Origin: Arcanobacterium_A hippocoleae_A | GTDB taxonomy: Bacteria; Actinomycetota; Actinomycetes; Actinomycetales; Actinomycetaceae | Strand: one strand, 5' to 3' | Assembly: GCA_040360365.1 (NCBI GenBank) | Contig: CP136412.1 | Length of the DNA: 64,000 nt | In this document: in pieces, positions 40,632-50,139 of the stretch | Position numbering within the stretch: the stretch's first letter is position 1 | Layout: every line of letters begins with the position of its first letter | Made by a program: the position numbers and the translations under genes | Notes under the pieces: model-generated | Told to the model about the DNA's origin: nothing | Databases searched by the model: none | Seen by the model: only the letters and a program-made list of their open reading frames with translations

Positions 40632-40750
40632 TGCGTGGTTTTGTATAACGACGGGAGAGCCGTCGTTATCATGAGCTTGTGACCAGCACAAATATAATCG
40701 CTTCCGCCGGCGAAAAACACAGCCTGAGTTCCCACCACCAGCTACGTAAC
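40632..40750 (-). repeat. Conserved core and single opposing unit, locus 2
   Basis: Read on the minus strand, this matches the locus 1 core: GAACTCAGGCTGT (40719-40731), GGTCACAAGCTC, GATAACGACGG (40660-40670) and TTCGCCACCAG. One opposing motif has ACGT at 40744-40747. A perfect 10-base hairpin, ATAACGACGG with CCGTCGTTAT and a five-base loop, sits at 40645-40669. Spacings of 130 (ACGT to ACGT) and 77 (ACGT to GATAAC) equal those of locus 1. Confidence 0.88.
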
Positions 40751-41140
40751 GAACCAGGAAATATCCGTCGGATTAGCAAACCGGGAAGATACACCGGCTT
40801 AACAAACCGGGAAACACGCGCCAGCCTGGCACACTCCGACTAAACCTAACCAACCAACCGCCCGCGCAGACACTGAACACAAGCCGGGAGAAAACCAGAA
40901 TAAGACCACGCAGTGCAGTTAAAAATACTTTTAAAAACACTTTCCGCAAAAACAACAATGACCATCCGCCTCGCACGCCACACCGCCCGCACACTCATCA
41001 TCCGCACACCCGCACACGCTGCCCCCACTCCATAAACAAAAATACGGAAAATCCCGATTTTGCAGATATGAATTTGCAGGCGTTATTTCGTTATATTACA
41101 GGCTGCACTGCAAACCGATTATTTTATTAGCTCCGTGCAG
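40751..41140. other. Intergenic A/C-rich stretch
   Basis: No gene is supported here. The plus strand is strongly A+C-rich and T/G-poor from about 40785 to 41040. CAAACCGGGAA occurs twice (near 40776 and 40805). Open frames on the minus strand reflect this skew and have no ribosome sites or family resemblance. Confidence 0.5.
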
Positions 41141-41829
41141 TTAATTATCAAGCCCAGCAGCAATTGCGGCAGCAATCTGATCAACGATATCGTTGTATTC
41201 GACATCATCAGAGCTTAAAGTGACTTCCGCACCGGATTCAATACCAAGTGTCATAATCGAAAGCAATGAATCAGCAGGTTCACCGTTAAGCAATACGTGT
41301 CCGCCAGTGTTTGCAGCCATCTGCGCCACTTTTGCTGCAGGGCGCGCGTGCAATCCGACGGCATCAGCTACGCGCACTGTACGTGTGTATTTGACTTTTT
41401 GTAATCTGAAGTCGCATTGATATTTTCGATATCAGCAGAAGTATCCGCAATGAAAATATTTACCGAATCTCGCGCAGCTTGCGCACATTCCGGCAAATTC
41501 TTTCCGCCTTGCGCTGCAGCTGAAGCAGCAACAGCAGCCTCCACAAAAGGTGCGTTTACAAATATCACCCGTTCATCGTCAAGGAAATCAAGCACTGACT
41601 CGACGGTCATTGTTGCTGAACCAAGATCTGTCAGTATCAGGACCTCACTGCCTTCCCGCCGCAAATCTCCAACCGCAGTATTGATTTTGTCGAATGATGT
41701 GCCGATTCCGCCATCATCAAGCCCGCCAGCCGCGACTATTTTTACATCATGTGCCATTTGCGCGGCAAGTTCACGCAATCCGGCAGCGAGTTGCTGCGAA
41801 TGCGACACTAACACTAAAGATACTGGCAT
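41141..41829 (-). CDS. dhaM: Dihydroxyacetone kinase phosphotransfer protein DhaM with HPr domain, one frameshift
   Basis: The N-terminal EIIA-like DhaM domain starts VSLVLVSHSQQLAAGLREL with the phosphoryl-accepting His, followed by AAGGLDDGGIGTS. The second part is an HPr domain (DAVGLHARPAAKVAQMA with the active His). They lie in two frames because of T run 41396-41400; one base gives YKKVKYTRTVRVADAVGLHA. The protein passes phosphate from the PTS to DhaL. No EI domain follows. It overlaps the dhaL stop by one base. Confidence 0.9.
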
Positions 41830-42455
41830 TATCCGGCCGCCTTTACCGCAGCACGCAAAATATAGGCGGAAGATACCGCTCCCGGATCCAGGTGTCCGCG
41901 AGAACGTTCACCCAGATATGAGGCTCTTCCCTTTGTTGCCAACATTTCTTTTGTCGCAGCAGCTCCAGCTTCTGCTGCACTTGCCGCCGCCGCAAGCGCG
42001 GCTTGTGCAGTTAATCCGTTTACCGCAGCTTCTTTTGCAGCAGCGAGGGCACGAGCCCAAGCATCCACCATCGTCTTTTCACCTTCAGCAGCTTTACCGC
42101 GCACTTGGATTCCTTCCAAACCGCCCGCAAGTAAATCTGCTACTCCGTCGGCATCGAGTTCAGCTGCGGGAACTGCTTTTGCCGCGCGTAAAAATGCGGT
42201 TCCAAGCAACGGACCAGATGCACCGCCGACGGTAGACATTAGCGTCTTTGCTGTCTGTTTTAATACATCTGCAGGTGTGGCTGCTTCGAGCGTATCCAGC
42301 TCTTTTATTAAAGCCGTGAATCCGCGATCAAGGTTTTCACCGTGATCTCCGTCGCCAATTTCACGATCAAGATCTACCAGATATTCGCGCTTTTCCGCAA
42401 TCATAGCTGCAGACTGACGCATCCAGGCCAGTGCCCATTTCACATCTAATGCCAT
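41829..42455 (-). CDS. dhaL: Dihydroxyacetone kinase subunit DhaL
   Basis: The 208-residue ADP-binding subunit shows DREIGDGDHGENLDRGF, with the Asp cluster that holds Mg-ADP, and STVGGASGPLLGTAFLRAA. ADP stays bound as a cofactor and is re-phosphorylated by DhaM. It sits between dhaK and dhaM in the usual order. The frame is intact. Confidence 0.93.
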   Translation of the reverse strand: MALDVKWALAWMRQSAAMIAEKREYLVDLDREIGDGDHGENLDRGFTALIKELDTLEAATPADVLKQTAKTLMSTVGGASGPLLGTAFLRAAKAVPAAELDADGVADLLAGGLEGIQVRGKAAEGEKTMVDAWARALAAAKEAAVNGLTAQAALAAAASAAEAGAAATKEMLATKGRASYLGERSRGHLDPGAVSSAYILRAAVKAAG

Positions 42456-42460
42456 TTTAA

Positions 42461-43461
42461 TTACATCCCCTTTCGATATGCGGCTGTAGCTGCCGGCGCA
42501 TCGAAAAGATCCAACATTTCCGCATCTGCGCGCAGGAGCGAAATCGAAACTCCCTGCATTTCCAGGCTGGTGATATAAGAGCCGACGAGTGAGCGCGCAA
42601 TCTTAATATTTGCTTCCGCCAAACGCTGCGCGACGCGGCGATAAACGATGTATTGTTCAGAAAGCGGCGTTCCGCCCATCCCGTTTATCAGCACGATTAC
42701 TTGCTGCCCTGCTTCCAGTGCAAGATCTTTCAATATTGGGTCAAGTAACTGATCGGTGATGTCGTCGGCGTTCGTCATTTCAATCCGCCGCCGTCCCGGT
42801 TCACCGTGAATCCCAATACCGATTTCAATCTCGGCATCAGTCAACTCGAATGAAGGCTTCCCTGCATGGGGAACGGTACATGCAGTTAGTGCTACACCCA
42901 TCGAACGCACGTTATCAATTACACGCTGTGCAATTTCTGTAACCTTTTCGAGATTGTCTCCGCGTTCCGCACTAGCGCCGGCGATTTTTTCAACAAGCAA
43001 GGTTCCAGCCACACCTCGCCGGCCGGCCGTATAAAGCGAATCTTCCACTGCAACATCATCGTTTACAATCACTGATTTAACTTCGATGTCTTCCATTTCT
43101 GCCAGTTCTGCAGCAGTTTCAAAATTAAGTACATCGCCAGTGTAATTTTTGATAATGTGCAGCACCCCGGCACCATGATCTGCAGCCTTTGTTGCGGCAA
43201 GAATCGGGTCAGGAGTAGGCGAAGTGAATACTGCACCGGGTACAGCTGCGTCAAGCATTCCGTACCCAACGAAACCTGCATAAAGCGGTTCATGCCCAGA
43301 CCCTCCGCCCGAGATAATACCGACTTTCCCTGCAGATTTTTCCGCCGCGCGACTTATGAAAAGCGGATCGTCATGCTTTTTACAATATCTGAATACGCAA
43401 GTACGAATCCTGCAACAGATTCTTCCACCACTTCATGCGGGTTGTTAATCAACTTTTTCAA
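42461..43461 (-). CDS. dhaK: Dihydroxyacetone kinase subunit DhaK, one frameshift
   Basis: The Dha-binding subunit is about 333 residues. KLINNPHEVVEESVAGFVLA begins it, then GIISGGGSGHEPLYAGFVGYG with the substrate-binding His region, and later ALTACTVPHAGKPSFEL. The frame breaks at T run 43377-43381; one base gives IVKKHDDPLFISRAAEKSA. The start is TTG 43461 with a strong AAGGAGG six bases upstream. DhaKLM turns dihydroxyacetone into its phosphate for glycolysis. Confidence 0.9.
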
Positions 43462-43563
43462 TGCCGGCCTCCTTGCCTATTTTGGAATATCGCTTTTCCG
43501 CAAATATTCACGCTACAAACCAATTCTATCAAAAGCGATTATTATGCACTACATCATAGTTAG

Positions 43564-43766
43564 CAGAATTTGCGATATCTTTTTGGATTTTCCGACCAGC
43601 GTCGATCTCGTCTTGCATCACCCAACGGCACAGACTTTCCTTGCCTGCACCAAGCTTGAGCGCAATATCAGTAACAATATGTGATTACGATTGTGCAGGA
43701 TTGTTCCTCAGCCGATCTTGCACCAAACCGACAGCACGAGCACAAAACTCTTATGAATAATTCCTA
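43564..43766 (-). pseudogene. IS3-family transposase OrfA remnant
   Basis: Reading the minus strand from 43766 gives RNYS, stop, EFCARAVGLVQDRLRNNPAQ, stop, then VTDIALKLGAGKESLCRWVM and QDEIDAGRKIQKDIANS. This follows the OrfA pattern of IS3 elements (S-x-EFxxRAVxLV ... IAxKLGxxxExLRRWVxQ-EIDAG). It has in-frame stops and no OrfB, so it is a dead fragment. It lies upstream of dhaK beside the 43.8-kb repeat module. Confidence 0.72.
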
Positions 43767-43837
43767 GGCAGAACAAAATCCGCTCATAAAAGCCTCGGAC
43801 CAAAACTTGGGACGTTTCACATGAGAACTTTGCTGGC

Positions 43838-43985
43838 AGATACGTCAGCCGATACCCGCGGTAGAAACAAAATATGCATCGCCTTTTTACTTGGGTCGAT
43901 TTTAGCCGGGTTCCAAACGGTGTTTTTGCATAGCGGTCAGGCTTGATCTATGCAAAACACCGCTTTCCACCCAAACAACCACCGC
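43838..43985. repeat. Interspersed module plus stem-loop, copy 2
   Basis: TACGTCAGCCGATACCCGCG onward matches 13263-13340. It runs directly into the stem-loop (43915-43966) that matches 12745-12796. An inverted, poorly conserved copy of the 31-base motif (TTTGCTGGCAGATACGT) marks its left edge. Confidence 0.8.
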
Positions 43986-44047
43986 TTGCACCAACACGAA
44001 CAAAATGTGCAGAATCTTTTTCGCAAAAATCTGGGGTAATGCAAATT

Positions 44048-44080
44048 TGGCAAGATCCGAATCGATATCTCATCTTGCCA
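44048..44080 (-). terminator. Hairpin downstream of the metal ABC operon
   Basis: TGGCAAGAT (44048-44056) pairs perfectly with ATCTTGCCA (44072-44080). The minus-strand flank AATTTGC is weakly T-rich. It ends the minus-strand operon about 55 bases after the permease stop. Confidence 0.5.
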
Positions 44081-44132
44081 ATCTTGCCGCTGCCATTACA
44101 AACAATCTGCCGAATTTTAGCGAACACTCAGC

Positions 44133-44984
44133 TTAACGCCGAATAATTCCGGCAATCAGCCCGCGTTTTGGAGCAAAGAACCAAATTAAAATAAAAATCA
44201 GCGCCGCCGCCAATACGACGGAAGCACCCGTCGGCAAATCCCAGGCCCAAGATGCCCAAATCCCAAGAAAAGCTGCTGCACCGCCAATTGCTGGAGCGAT
44301 TAACATCATTGGAATTACCCGGTCAGACAGGAATCGTGCAGCAGCAGCTGGGGCAATGAGAAGTGCCAGTACCAAGATATTTCCAATGGTCTGTACAGAA
44401 ATCACAACGGCTGCTGCAATCGTCAGATAGAGTACTAAATCTACAAGCACCACACGCATTCCGATTGAGCGGGCAAAATCTCGATCAACACTGACAAGAA
44501 CCAGTTTTTCGTGCGCCAGTGCAAGCACTCCGAGAATCAATGCCCCGATTCCGGCTACAGTTAAAATATCGGTATTGCTCACGCCAGTGAGTGAACCAAA
44601 AAGAAACGATTCAAGCGAACCGGTGTATCCTGGTACCCGACTCATTATCACCAGACCGAGCGCAAAAGCTGCAGCGAAGAAAATTCCTATTATAGAATCT
44701 TCGCGCAGCCGTCGATTCTGTGAAAAACCGGCAATTAGAATCGTCACAACCCCGCCTGCAACCGCACCGCCAAGCAGAATTGATCCCTGCAAAACGAACG
44801 CAATCGCAACACCTGGGAAAACTGCATGTGCAAGCGCATCACCGACAAAGGAAAGCCCGCGCAGCACCACATGTACCCCTACTGCCCCGCAAATAATCGC
44901 CGACATTAACGCAATAAGCAGTGCTTTTGGCAAGAATGCGAGAGTTGGATTCGAAAGATCTGAAATAAATTCGACGAGACTCAC
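44133..44984 (-). CDS. Anchored-repeat metal ABC transporter permease
   Basis: This ABC-3 family permease (ZnuB/MntB type) has about eight transmembrane segments in 283 residues, with GLSFVGDALAHAVFPGVAIA typical of metal permeases. GTG 44984 overlaps the ATPase stop by four bases, so I prefer it to the ATG at 45053 inside the ATPase gene. The set matches the actinobacterial 'anchored repeat-type ABC transporter'. Zn or Mn is the likely substrate. Confidence 0.9.
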   Translation of the reverse strand: MSLVEFISDLSNPTLAFLPKALLIALMSAIICGAVGVHVVLRGLSFVGDALAHAVFPGVAIAFVLQGSILLGGAVAGGVVTILIAGFSQNRRLREDSIIGIFFAAAFALGLVIMSRVPGYTGSLESFLFGSLTGVSNTDILTVAGIGALILGVLALAHEKLVLVSVDRDFARSIGMRVVLVDLVLYLTIAAAVVISVQTIGNILVLALLIAPAAAARFLSDRVIPMMLIAPAIGGAAAFLGIWASWAWDLPTGASVVLAAALIFILIWFFAPKRGLIAGIIRR

Positions 44985-45775
44985 AGTTTCACTCCCATTC
45001 CAAGCATTCGTAAAAGTGCCGAATTTTCTTGTACTTCGTAAGTTTTCATCCACAAATCACGATCGAGTAAATCTGCAGGCGCGCCGACGGCACGCACGCT
45101 GCGGTTAATCATCACGAGACGGTCGCAAATATCTACCGCCTGTGTTAAATCGTGAGTAGACATCAAAATTGCTACTCCGGAATTACGGAGCTGCAGAAAT
45201 AAATCAGCGAGCGCATCTTGGTTTGGATGGTCTAATCCGGTAAAAGGTTCATCGAGCAGTAAAAGCGTGGGATTTGCTGCCAGTGCGCGGGCAATTAAAA
45301 CGCGTTGCTTCTGCCCGCCGGAGAGTTCGTCAATTGTGCGTCCCCGCAGTTCATACAAGTCGACTTGGCGCAGTGCTTTATACACAGCAGCCCATATTGC
45401 TGCCGGTTTCAGCTTCGCGCTATCCCGAGCTTTTTCACGGCGGAAAAACAGGCGTGAGTGTTTCACAAAAGTCATTCGCACTAACTGTTCGACACTGATT
45501 GGATAATGCCAGTCAAGATCTTGACGCTGCGGAACATACCCAAGCTTCCCAACAGTCTGCACAGTACCGTTTGAAACTGGAATTAACTGCATGATTGAGC
45601 GCATCAGCGTGGTTTTTCCAGCCCCATTCGGACCGATCAAACCAACAAGTTCACCGCTGGCGATTCCGAAATTAATATCGTGGAGAATTTTATTTCCGCC
45701 TAGTTTTACGTGCAGTTCAGCTACACGCAATACTTGATTCGCAAGCTGCTGCGCATGCTGTGCACTTTTACTCAT
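44981..45775 (-). CDS. Anchored-repeat metal ABC transporter ATPase
   Basis: The 264-residue protein has Walker A GPNGAGKTT, signature LSGGQKQR, Walker B LLLLDEPFTGLD and H-loop STHDLTQA. A YVPQRQDLDWHYPISVEQLV segment is typical of Zn/Mn importers. The start overlaps the end of the wall-associated protein gene by eight bases, which suggests coupled translation. Confidence 0.92.
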   Translation of the reverse strand: MSKSAQHAQQLANQVLRVAELHVKLGGNKILHDINFGIASGELVGLIGPNGAGKTTLMRSIMQLIPVSNGTVQTVGKLGYVPQRQDLDWHYPISVEQLVRMTFVKHSRLFFRREKARDSAKLKPAAIWAAVYKALRQVDLYELRGRTIDELSGGQKQRVLIARALAANPTLLLLDEPFTGLDHPNQDALADLFLQLRNSGVAILMSTHDLTQAVDICDRLVMINRSVRAVGAPADLLDRDLWMKTYEVQENSALLRMLGMGVKL

Positions 45776-46771
45776 TACGATTCGATTCTCCTGCTGTTTC
45801 CGTCGTTACATCAACGGTTTTTCCTGAAGCAGCTGCAGCGAGACTCTCACCTGCAGATTTTGCTTTTTCACTGTTTTTTCGGAGTACGAAAACCGTTCCG
45901 AGCACGAGAATCGCGGCGGCAATAATTATGCCTCCCACGATAAACGGCAGCGCCGTATTTTGATCCAATGCACTCGGATGCGAATCTTTAATTTCACTCG
46001 CGGAAAAATTCTCGATATTCCAGGTTTCATTAAGCGCCTGCTGTGCATTTGCGGTATCAGAAACTGCAAAGCGCAGAATCTTCGTATCCGATACGGTTTC
46101 GCCATTCTTTAATTGTGCTTGTGCAGTTACCCGCACTAGATGTACTCCCGGTTCGGTGAAAACCCAGTTTGCGTGGGTGTGCGTATTTAGTTCCACATGT
46201 ATTGGCTGGGCTTTTTCTGTGTTGAATTCCAGAGCTGCTGCGGACCGGCAAAATTACCGGCTTGGATAAAAACATGGAAGTCACCCGGACCTTGGTGTCC
46301 TTCAAAAATCAGGTCTACACCGCCGTTTACTTGATTGACTACTTCCGGAGATTGTGTATTCCAGCCAAGCCAAACAGCTCCGCGCAGTTCTTGCTGCGGA
46401 ATCACCCACACAGGGGCTTCCGCTTTAATGAATTTATATTCTTCATTTGCCGGAATTTGTTGTTTGGCAGCATCTGAAACTCGGTAGACGATCTCATCCG
46501 GATTGCGCCAGATTGGAGTTTTGCCGGTATCGTCGCGCGCAAAAGTCCCCATTTCCCATCGGTTAAAAGCGGTCCCATATCAATGTGCCCTGCGTACAAT
46601 TCAACTGGATTTCCGGCAGGTGCAACCTGTTCGTCGCTGGTAACAGTCTGGGTGAGAGCGGGATCTACATTTTTTGTTCACTGCTGCCCGAGTCTGCTGC
46701 TGCCGCTCCGCTTGCCGGCATTAATCCGAACAGCAGCATGGACATCACGATAATTTTTTCCGTACTTTCAT
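45768..46771 (-). CDS. ABC-transporter-associated anchored-repeat surface protein, four frameshifts
   Basis: After one-base repairs at T runs 46754-46759, 46670-46675, 46552-46554 and 46212-46216, it reads as a secreted protein of about 335 residues. A signal peptide (IIVMSMLLFGLMPASGAAA) comes first. One surface-repeat domain follows (GHIDMGPLLTDGKMGTFARD ... HTHANWVFTEPGVHLVRVTA). A C-terminal transmembrane anchor (LPFIVGGIIIAAAILVLGTV) with a short basic tail ends it. The repeat domain is the one also inserted in the binding protein next door. Ligand and role are unknown; metal capture at the surface is inferred. Confidence 0.82.
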
Positions 46772-46871
46772 TTTTATCCTTAATCTCATTTCTTTCGGCA
46801 GTATCGGGAAACAAAATATTTTGTTTCAGCTTTGGGACCATTGCTGCAGCACATATTTTGATTATTCTCGT

Positions 46872-48503
46872 TTAGTCGCCGTCGTGTTCAACGCCGTCGG
46901 AGATAAAATCCCATGCCGGAAGCGAACCCGGATCTAAACAGCTTTTTAATGATTTTCCGTTCGCGGTCATCAGTTCAATATAGCTATCAACATTTTTAAC
47001 GAATGTGTCGGAATAGATTTCACAAACTTTTGCCCCTGCCTGATGCGCTACCGAAAGCAGCTCGTTCACATGTGTACGCGCATTCGGTTCAATAAAGACT
47101 GCTTTGCCGCCAAGATTTTGCAGGGTTCGCGAAAGGTTTGCCAGTTGCTGGACCGAAGGTTCAAGCGACGGATTAGGAGCGACGAAACCAGCAACTTTTA
47201 TCCCGTATGCTTTTGCAAGGTAGCCGAAAGAATCGTGTGTAGTTACGAGTGTGCGTTGTTTTTGCGGAATCGATGCGATTACCGAACTCATCCATGCGTC
47301 GAGTTTTTTGAGCTGGGAAATATATTTTGCAGCATTTTGCCGGTATATCTTTGCTTCCTGCGGATTTACTGCACTTAGTTCATCGCGGATAGTTTCAACA
47401 TAGGCGATTGTGTTTTTACATCATGCCAAAGGTGCGGATCGATTTCGCCGTGCACGTGCCGCCCGGCAACTGCTTGTGCAAGGATAAAAGCTTCACTGCC
47501 CGGCCGTGCCAGAAAATCCCATTCCTGGCTCGGAATTGTAGTAACCGCGCTGTAGGGAACTGCAAATGCTGCGGTACTTGGATCGAGATTTTCTCGTTTC
47601 CCGTCTTTTGATCAGCTAATAGGGTGATACCGCCCGCTAAGTGCGCGGTAATGTCGACGTGGCCGGAGTCGATAATCTGCTGTGCTTTGGCTTCCGGATT
47701 TTTCCGACAATAAAATGTATTTCACTGGAACCGAGATCGCGGCGCTTTTCCCCGTCTTTGAGTGCTGCTTTTACTTGCAGCCGATATTCACCTGGTTTGG
47801 AAAAACCCCAAGACATGTGTGTGTGCGCATTAGTCGGCAGTTCAACGCGGTCGTTTTCCGGGTCGATTCCGTCGCTGCTTGAAATCCACGCAGTTGGCTG
47901 CCCGAAAGTACCGGTAGTGAAAGCCGCAAGCACGCCTGGGCCTTCCATATTCACTGCGGTTATTTCGACGGTGGCATTTGATCCGCCGCTGCCATCCACA
48001 CGGAAGCCGAGCCAGACGGTAGATAAGGATGCGTCTTCAATGAGCTGAATATGCGTCGCACCGTATTTTACTGCGTCGTTCCCAAGCCCGACATGCTTTG
48101 CATGATCCGGCAGGTTTGCATCGATTGTTTTTAGCAATGATTGTTCTTCAAGCAGGAGTTGGTTTGAGAAAGCAATATCTGCACGCGCCACATCTCTGAT
48201 TGCCGCAAGTGACGGCTCGTAAGTATGCGGATCCGCGCCGGGCGGTACGAGTGTAGCCAAATGTGCGGCTGGCGCTATTTGGCGTACTAAATCCGCAATA
48301 ATCGGAGTACTTGCTACGACGTTTATTGTCTTTTCGAAGACAGCCGGATTCTGGTTCCGATTTGCTGATTCTGCCGTAAATTCGCCTGCGTCGGCTGCTG
48401 CAGCGCATGCACTGAGCAGCAGCATTGCACTGAGAGTTAGCCCCAGATATTTTCGGAAACTTTGCAAGCCCTTCTCCCGTAGATCCGATAGTTCGTTATT
48501 CAT
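46872..48503 (-). CDS. Anchored-repeat metal ABC transporter binding lipoprotein, three frameshifts
   Basis: A lipobox LLSAC ends the signal. The ZnuA-like fold begins VVASTPIIADLVRQIAPAAH with GADPHTYEPSL (first His ligand). It is then interrupted by an anchored-repeat domain (GFRVDGSGGSNATVEITAV ... HTHMSWGFSKPGEYRLQV), and resumes with GRHVHGEIDPHLWHDVKNT, TTHDSFGYLAKAYG and a final SDTF. The breaks lie at T runs 47699-47703, 47589-47592 and 47413-47417. About 544 residues result. The inserted domain is the hallmark of this actinobacterial family. Confidence 0.87.
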
Positions 48504-48895
48504 GATTTTTGTTCGTTTCCAAGACGCTGCGCAATAGCCGCCGCAGTTTCCCGCGGATGATTGACGTTATTTCGTATTGTGCGGATATTCCAGAGCGAAA
48601 CCGTAAGCACTCAGCGCACTTTTAAGTTTACGAAGAAATATTTACTTTTTGGGAATCGTTCTCAACAATGTGACGAGTTTCCTACCGGAAATCTACGCAA
48701 AACAAATCTGCGGTTCACAAAACACGCGCTGCACTGTAACGTCGCACTCAATTTCAAAAATCTTCAAACCTTAATTGACTAATTATACTCATAAGCGCAT
48801 AATTATACAGAGATATTCGGCAGCCCTTCCAGACTGCAGATACACAAATCAGCAAATCCGCATCTGCGCCGCACAAGCCGCCGAAAGGAGTTTTT
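48504..48895. other. Divergent region, metal transporter to aminotransferase
   Basis: This 390-base control region lies between two operons. It holds the Fur/Zur-like palindrome at 48649-48665 and, at its right end, AAAGGAG for the aminotransferase start. No gene is supported inside it. Confidence 0.6.
48649..48665. promoter_or_regulatory. Fur/Zur-like operator upstream of the metal transporter
   Basis: TTGGGAATCGTTCTCAA is a near-perfect 17-base palindrome (TTGnGAAnnnTTCnCAA). It is 146 bases upstream of the binding-protein start. The form fits Fur-family (Zur) sites; the link is by pattern and position only. Confidence 0.5.
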
Positions 48896-50044
48896 ATGAG
48901 TAAAATTGCGAAAAAATGGGCTGCATCCCGCACTTTCGGCCTCGATGTGAACGCTTTAAACAAATACCCTGATGTAATCAATCTTTCCATTGGCGATGCC
49001 GATTACACCACAGACTCCGAAATTATTGACGCCGCATTCAAAGATGCAAAAGCCGGCTACACTCACTACGGCGACCCGAAAGGCGATACCGCACTAATTA
49101 CCGAGATTATTAAATACTGGCAAGAAGATTTCGGCATTACCCTCACACCAGCAGAAGTGCACATCACCCCATCTTCCGCAATCGGCATGGCACAGACACT
49201 AATCGCATTGCTTAATCCCGGCGAAGAAGTAATAGTTTTCTCCCCTACTTCCCAATCTATACCCAACAAATTTTCTCGCCGGCGGCAAAACAGTTGAAGT
49301 TCCGCTCCGGCCCGCCGACGGATATGCCCTCACCCCCGACGCAATCTCGCGTCTCGAAAACAGCATTACCAAAAACACTAAGGCGATTATCTTCAACAAT
49401 CCAACCAATCCAACTGGCGTCGTATACAGCAAAACACAGCTCGCAGCACTTGCAGAGATTGCAATCAAATACGACTTGCTGGTAATCGCCGATGAAATCT
49501 ACACAGACTTCATTTTCGGCACAACTCCTTTTATTCCGCTGCGCTCTTTACCCAATATGGCTGAACGCACAATCACACTGAATTCCTTTTCAAAGAATTT
49601 CATGATGGCAGGATGGCGCGTCGGATATGCAGTTGCTGCACCAGAATATATCAAAGCAATCGGCGCCGTAAACGATTCACTCGCCTATTCCACCCCCGCT
49701 ATTTCGCAGCGCGCAGCACTAAAAGCGCTGCAGATTCGCAAAAAATACGCGCAAAATATATTTCCGAATACGGAAAACGGATGAAATATCTGGCAAGTGA
49801 GATTACGAAACTGGCACACTTTACGCTAATTCAGCCCGCAGGCACGTTCTACCTTTTCCCAGGAAATACCGCAAATTTAACCGGAAGTGAACTCGCAAAA
49901 GAAATCTTCGAACAAACACACATCCTCGTATCTGCCGGTGAAGCTTTCGGTACTGCCGGCGCCGGACATATCAGAATCGCATGTACTGAATCAATGCAAG
50001 TCCTCGAAACCGCCTGCCGCCGGCTTGCCCGACTGCGAATTTAG
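48896..50044 (+). CDS. PLP-dependent class I aminotransferase, three frameshifts
   Basis: Fold-type I aminotransferase of about 383 residues after repair at 49249-49250, 49271-49274 and 49753-49756. It shows YTHYGDPKGDTALITEIIKY, FNNPTNPTGVVYS, ADEIYTDFIFG and the PLP lysine in SFSKNFMMAGWRVGYA. The C-terminal GEAFGTAGAGHIRIACTES holds the carboxylate-binding Arg. It is followed by an amino-acid ABC transporter on the same strand, so it probably handles the imported amino acid. Aspartate, aromatic or MalY-like specificity cannot be separated by eye. Confidence 0.87.
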
Positions 50045-50139
50045 GGTTGCTTGAGCCCATAAAATTCAAGCCATCCAAACTTAAAAAGCAACTAAATAAT
50101 TTAAAATTAAAAGCCGAAAACACGCAAAGGACTATCACC

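Noticed and set aside
40773..40994. Minus-strand frames in the A/C-rich stretch
   Set aside because: They exist because stop codons are rare in this skewed DNA; no start signals and no plausible protein.
43157..43684. 175-codon plus-strand frame
   Set aside because: It is antisense to dhaK and the IS3 remnant. Its codons resemble no protein family.
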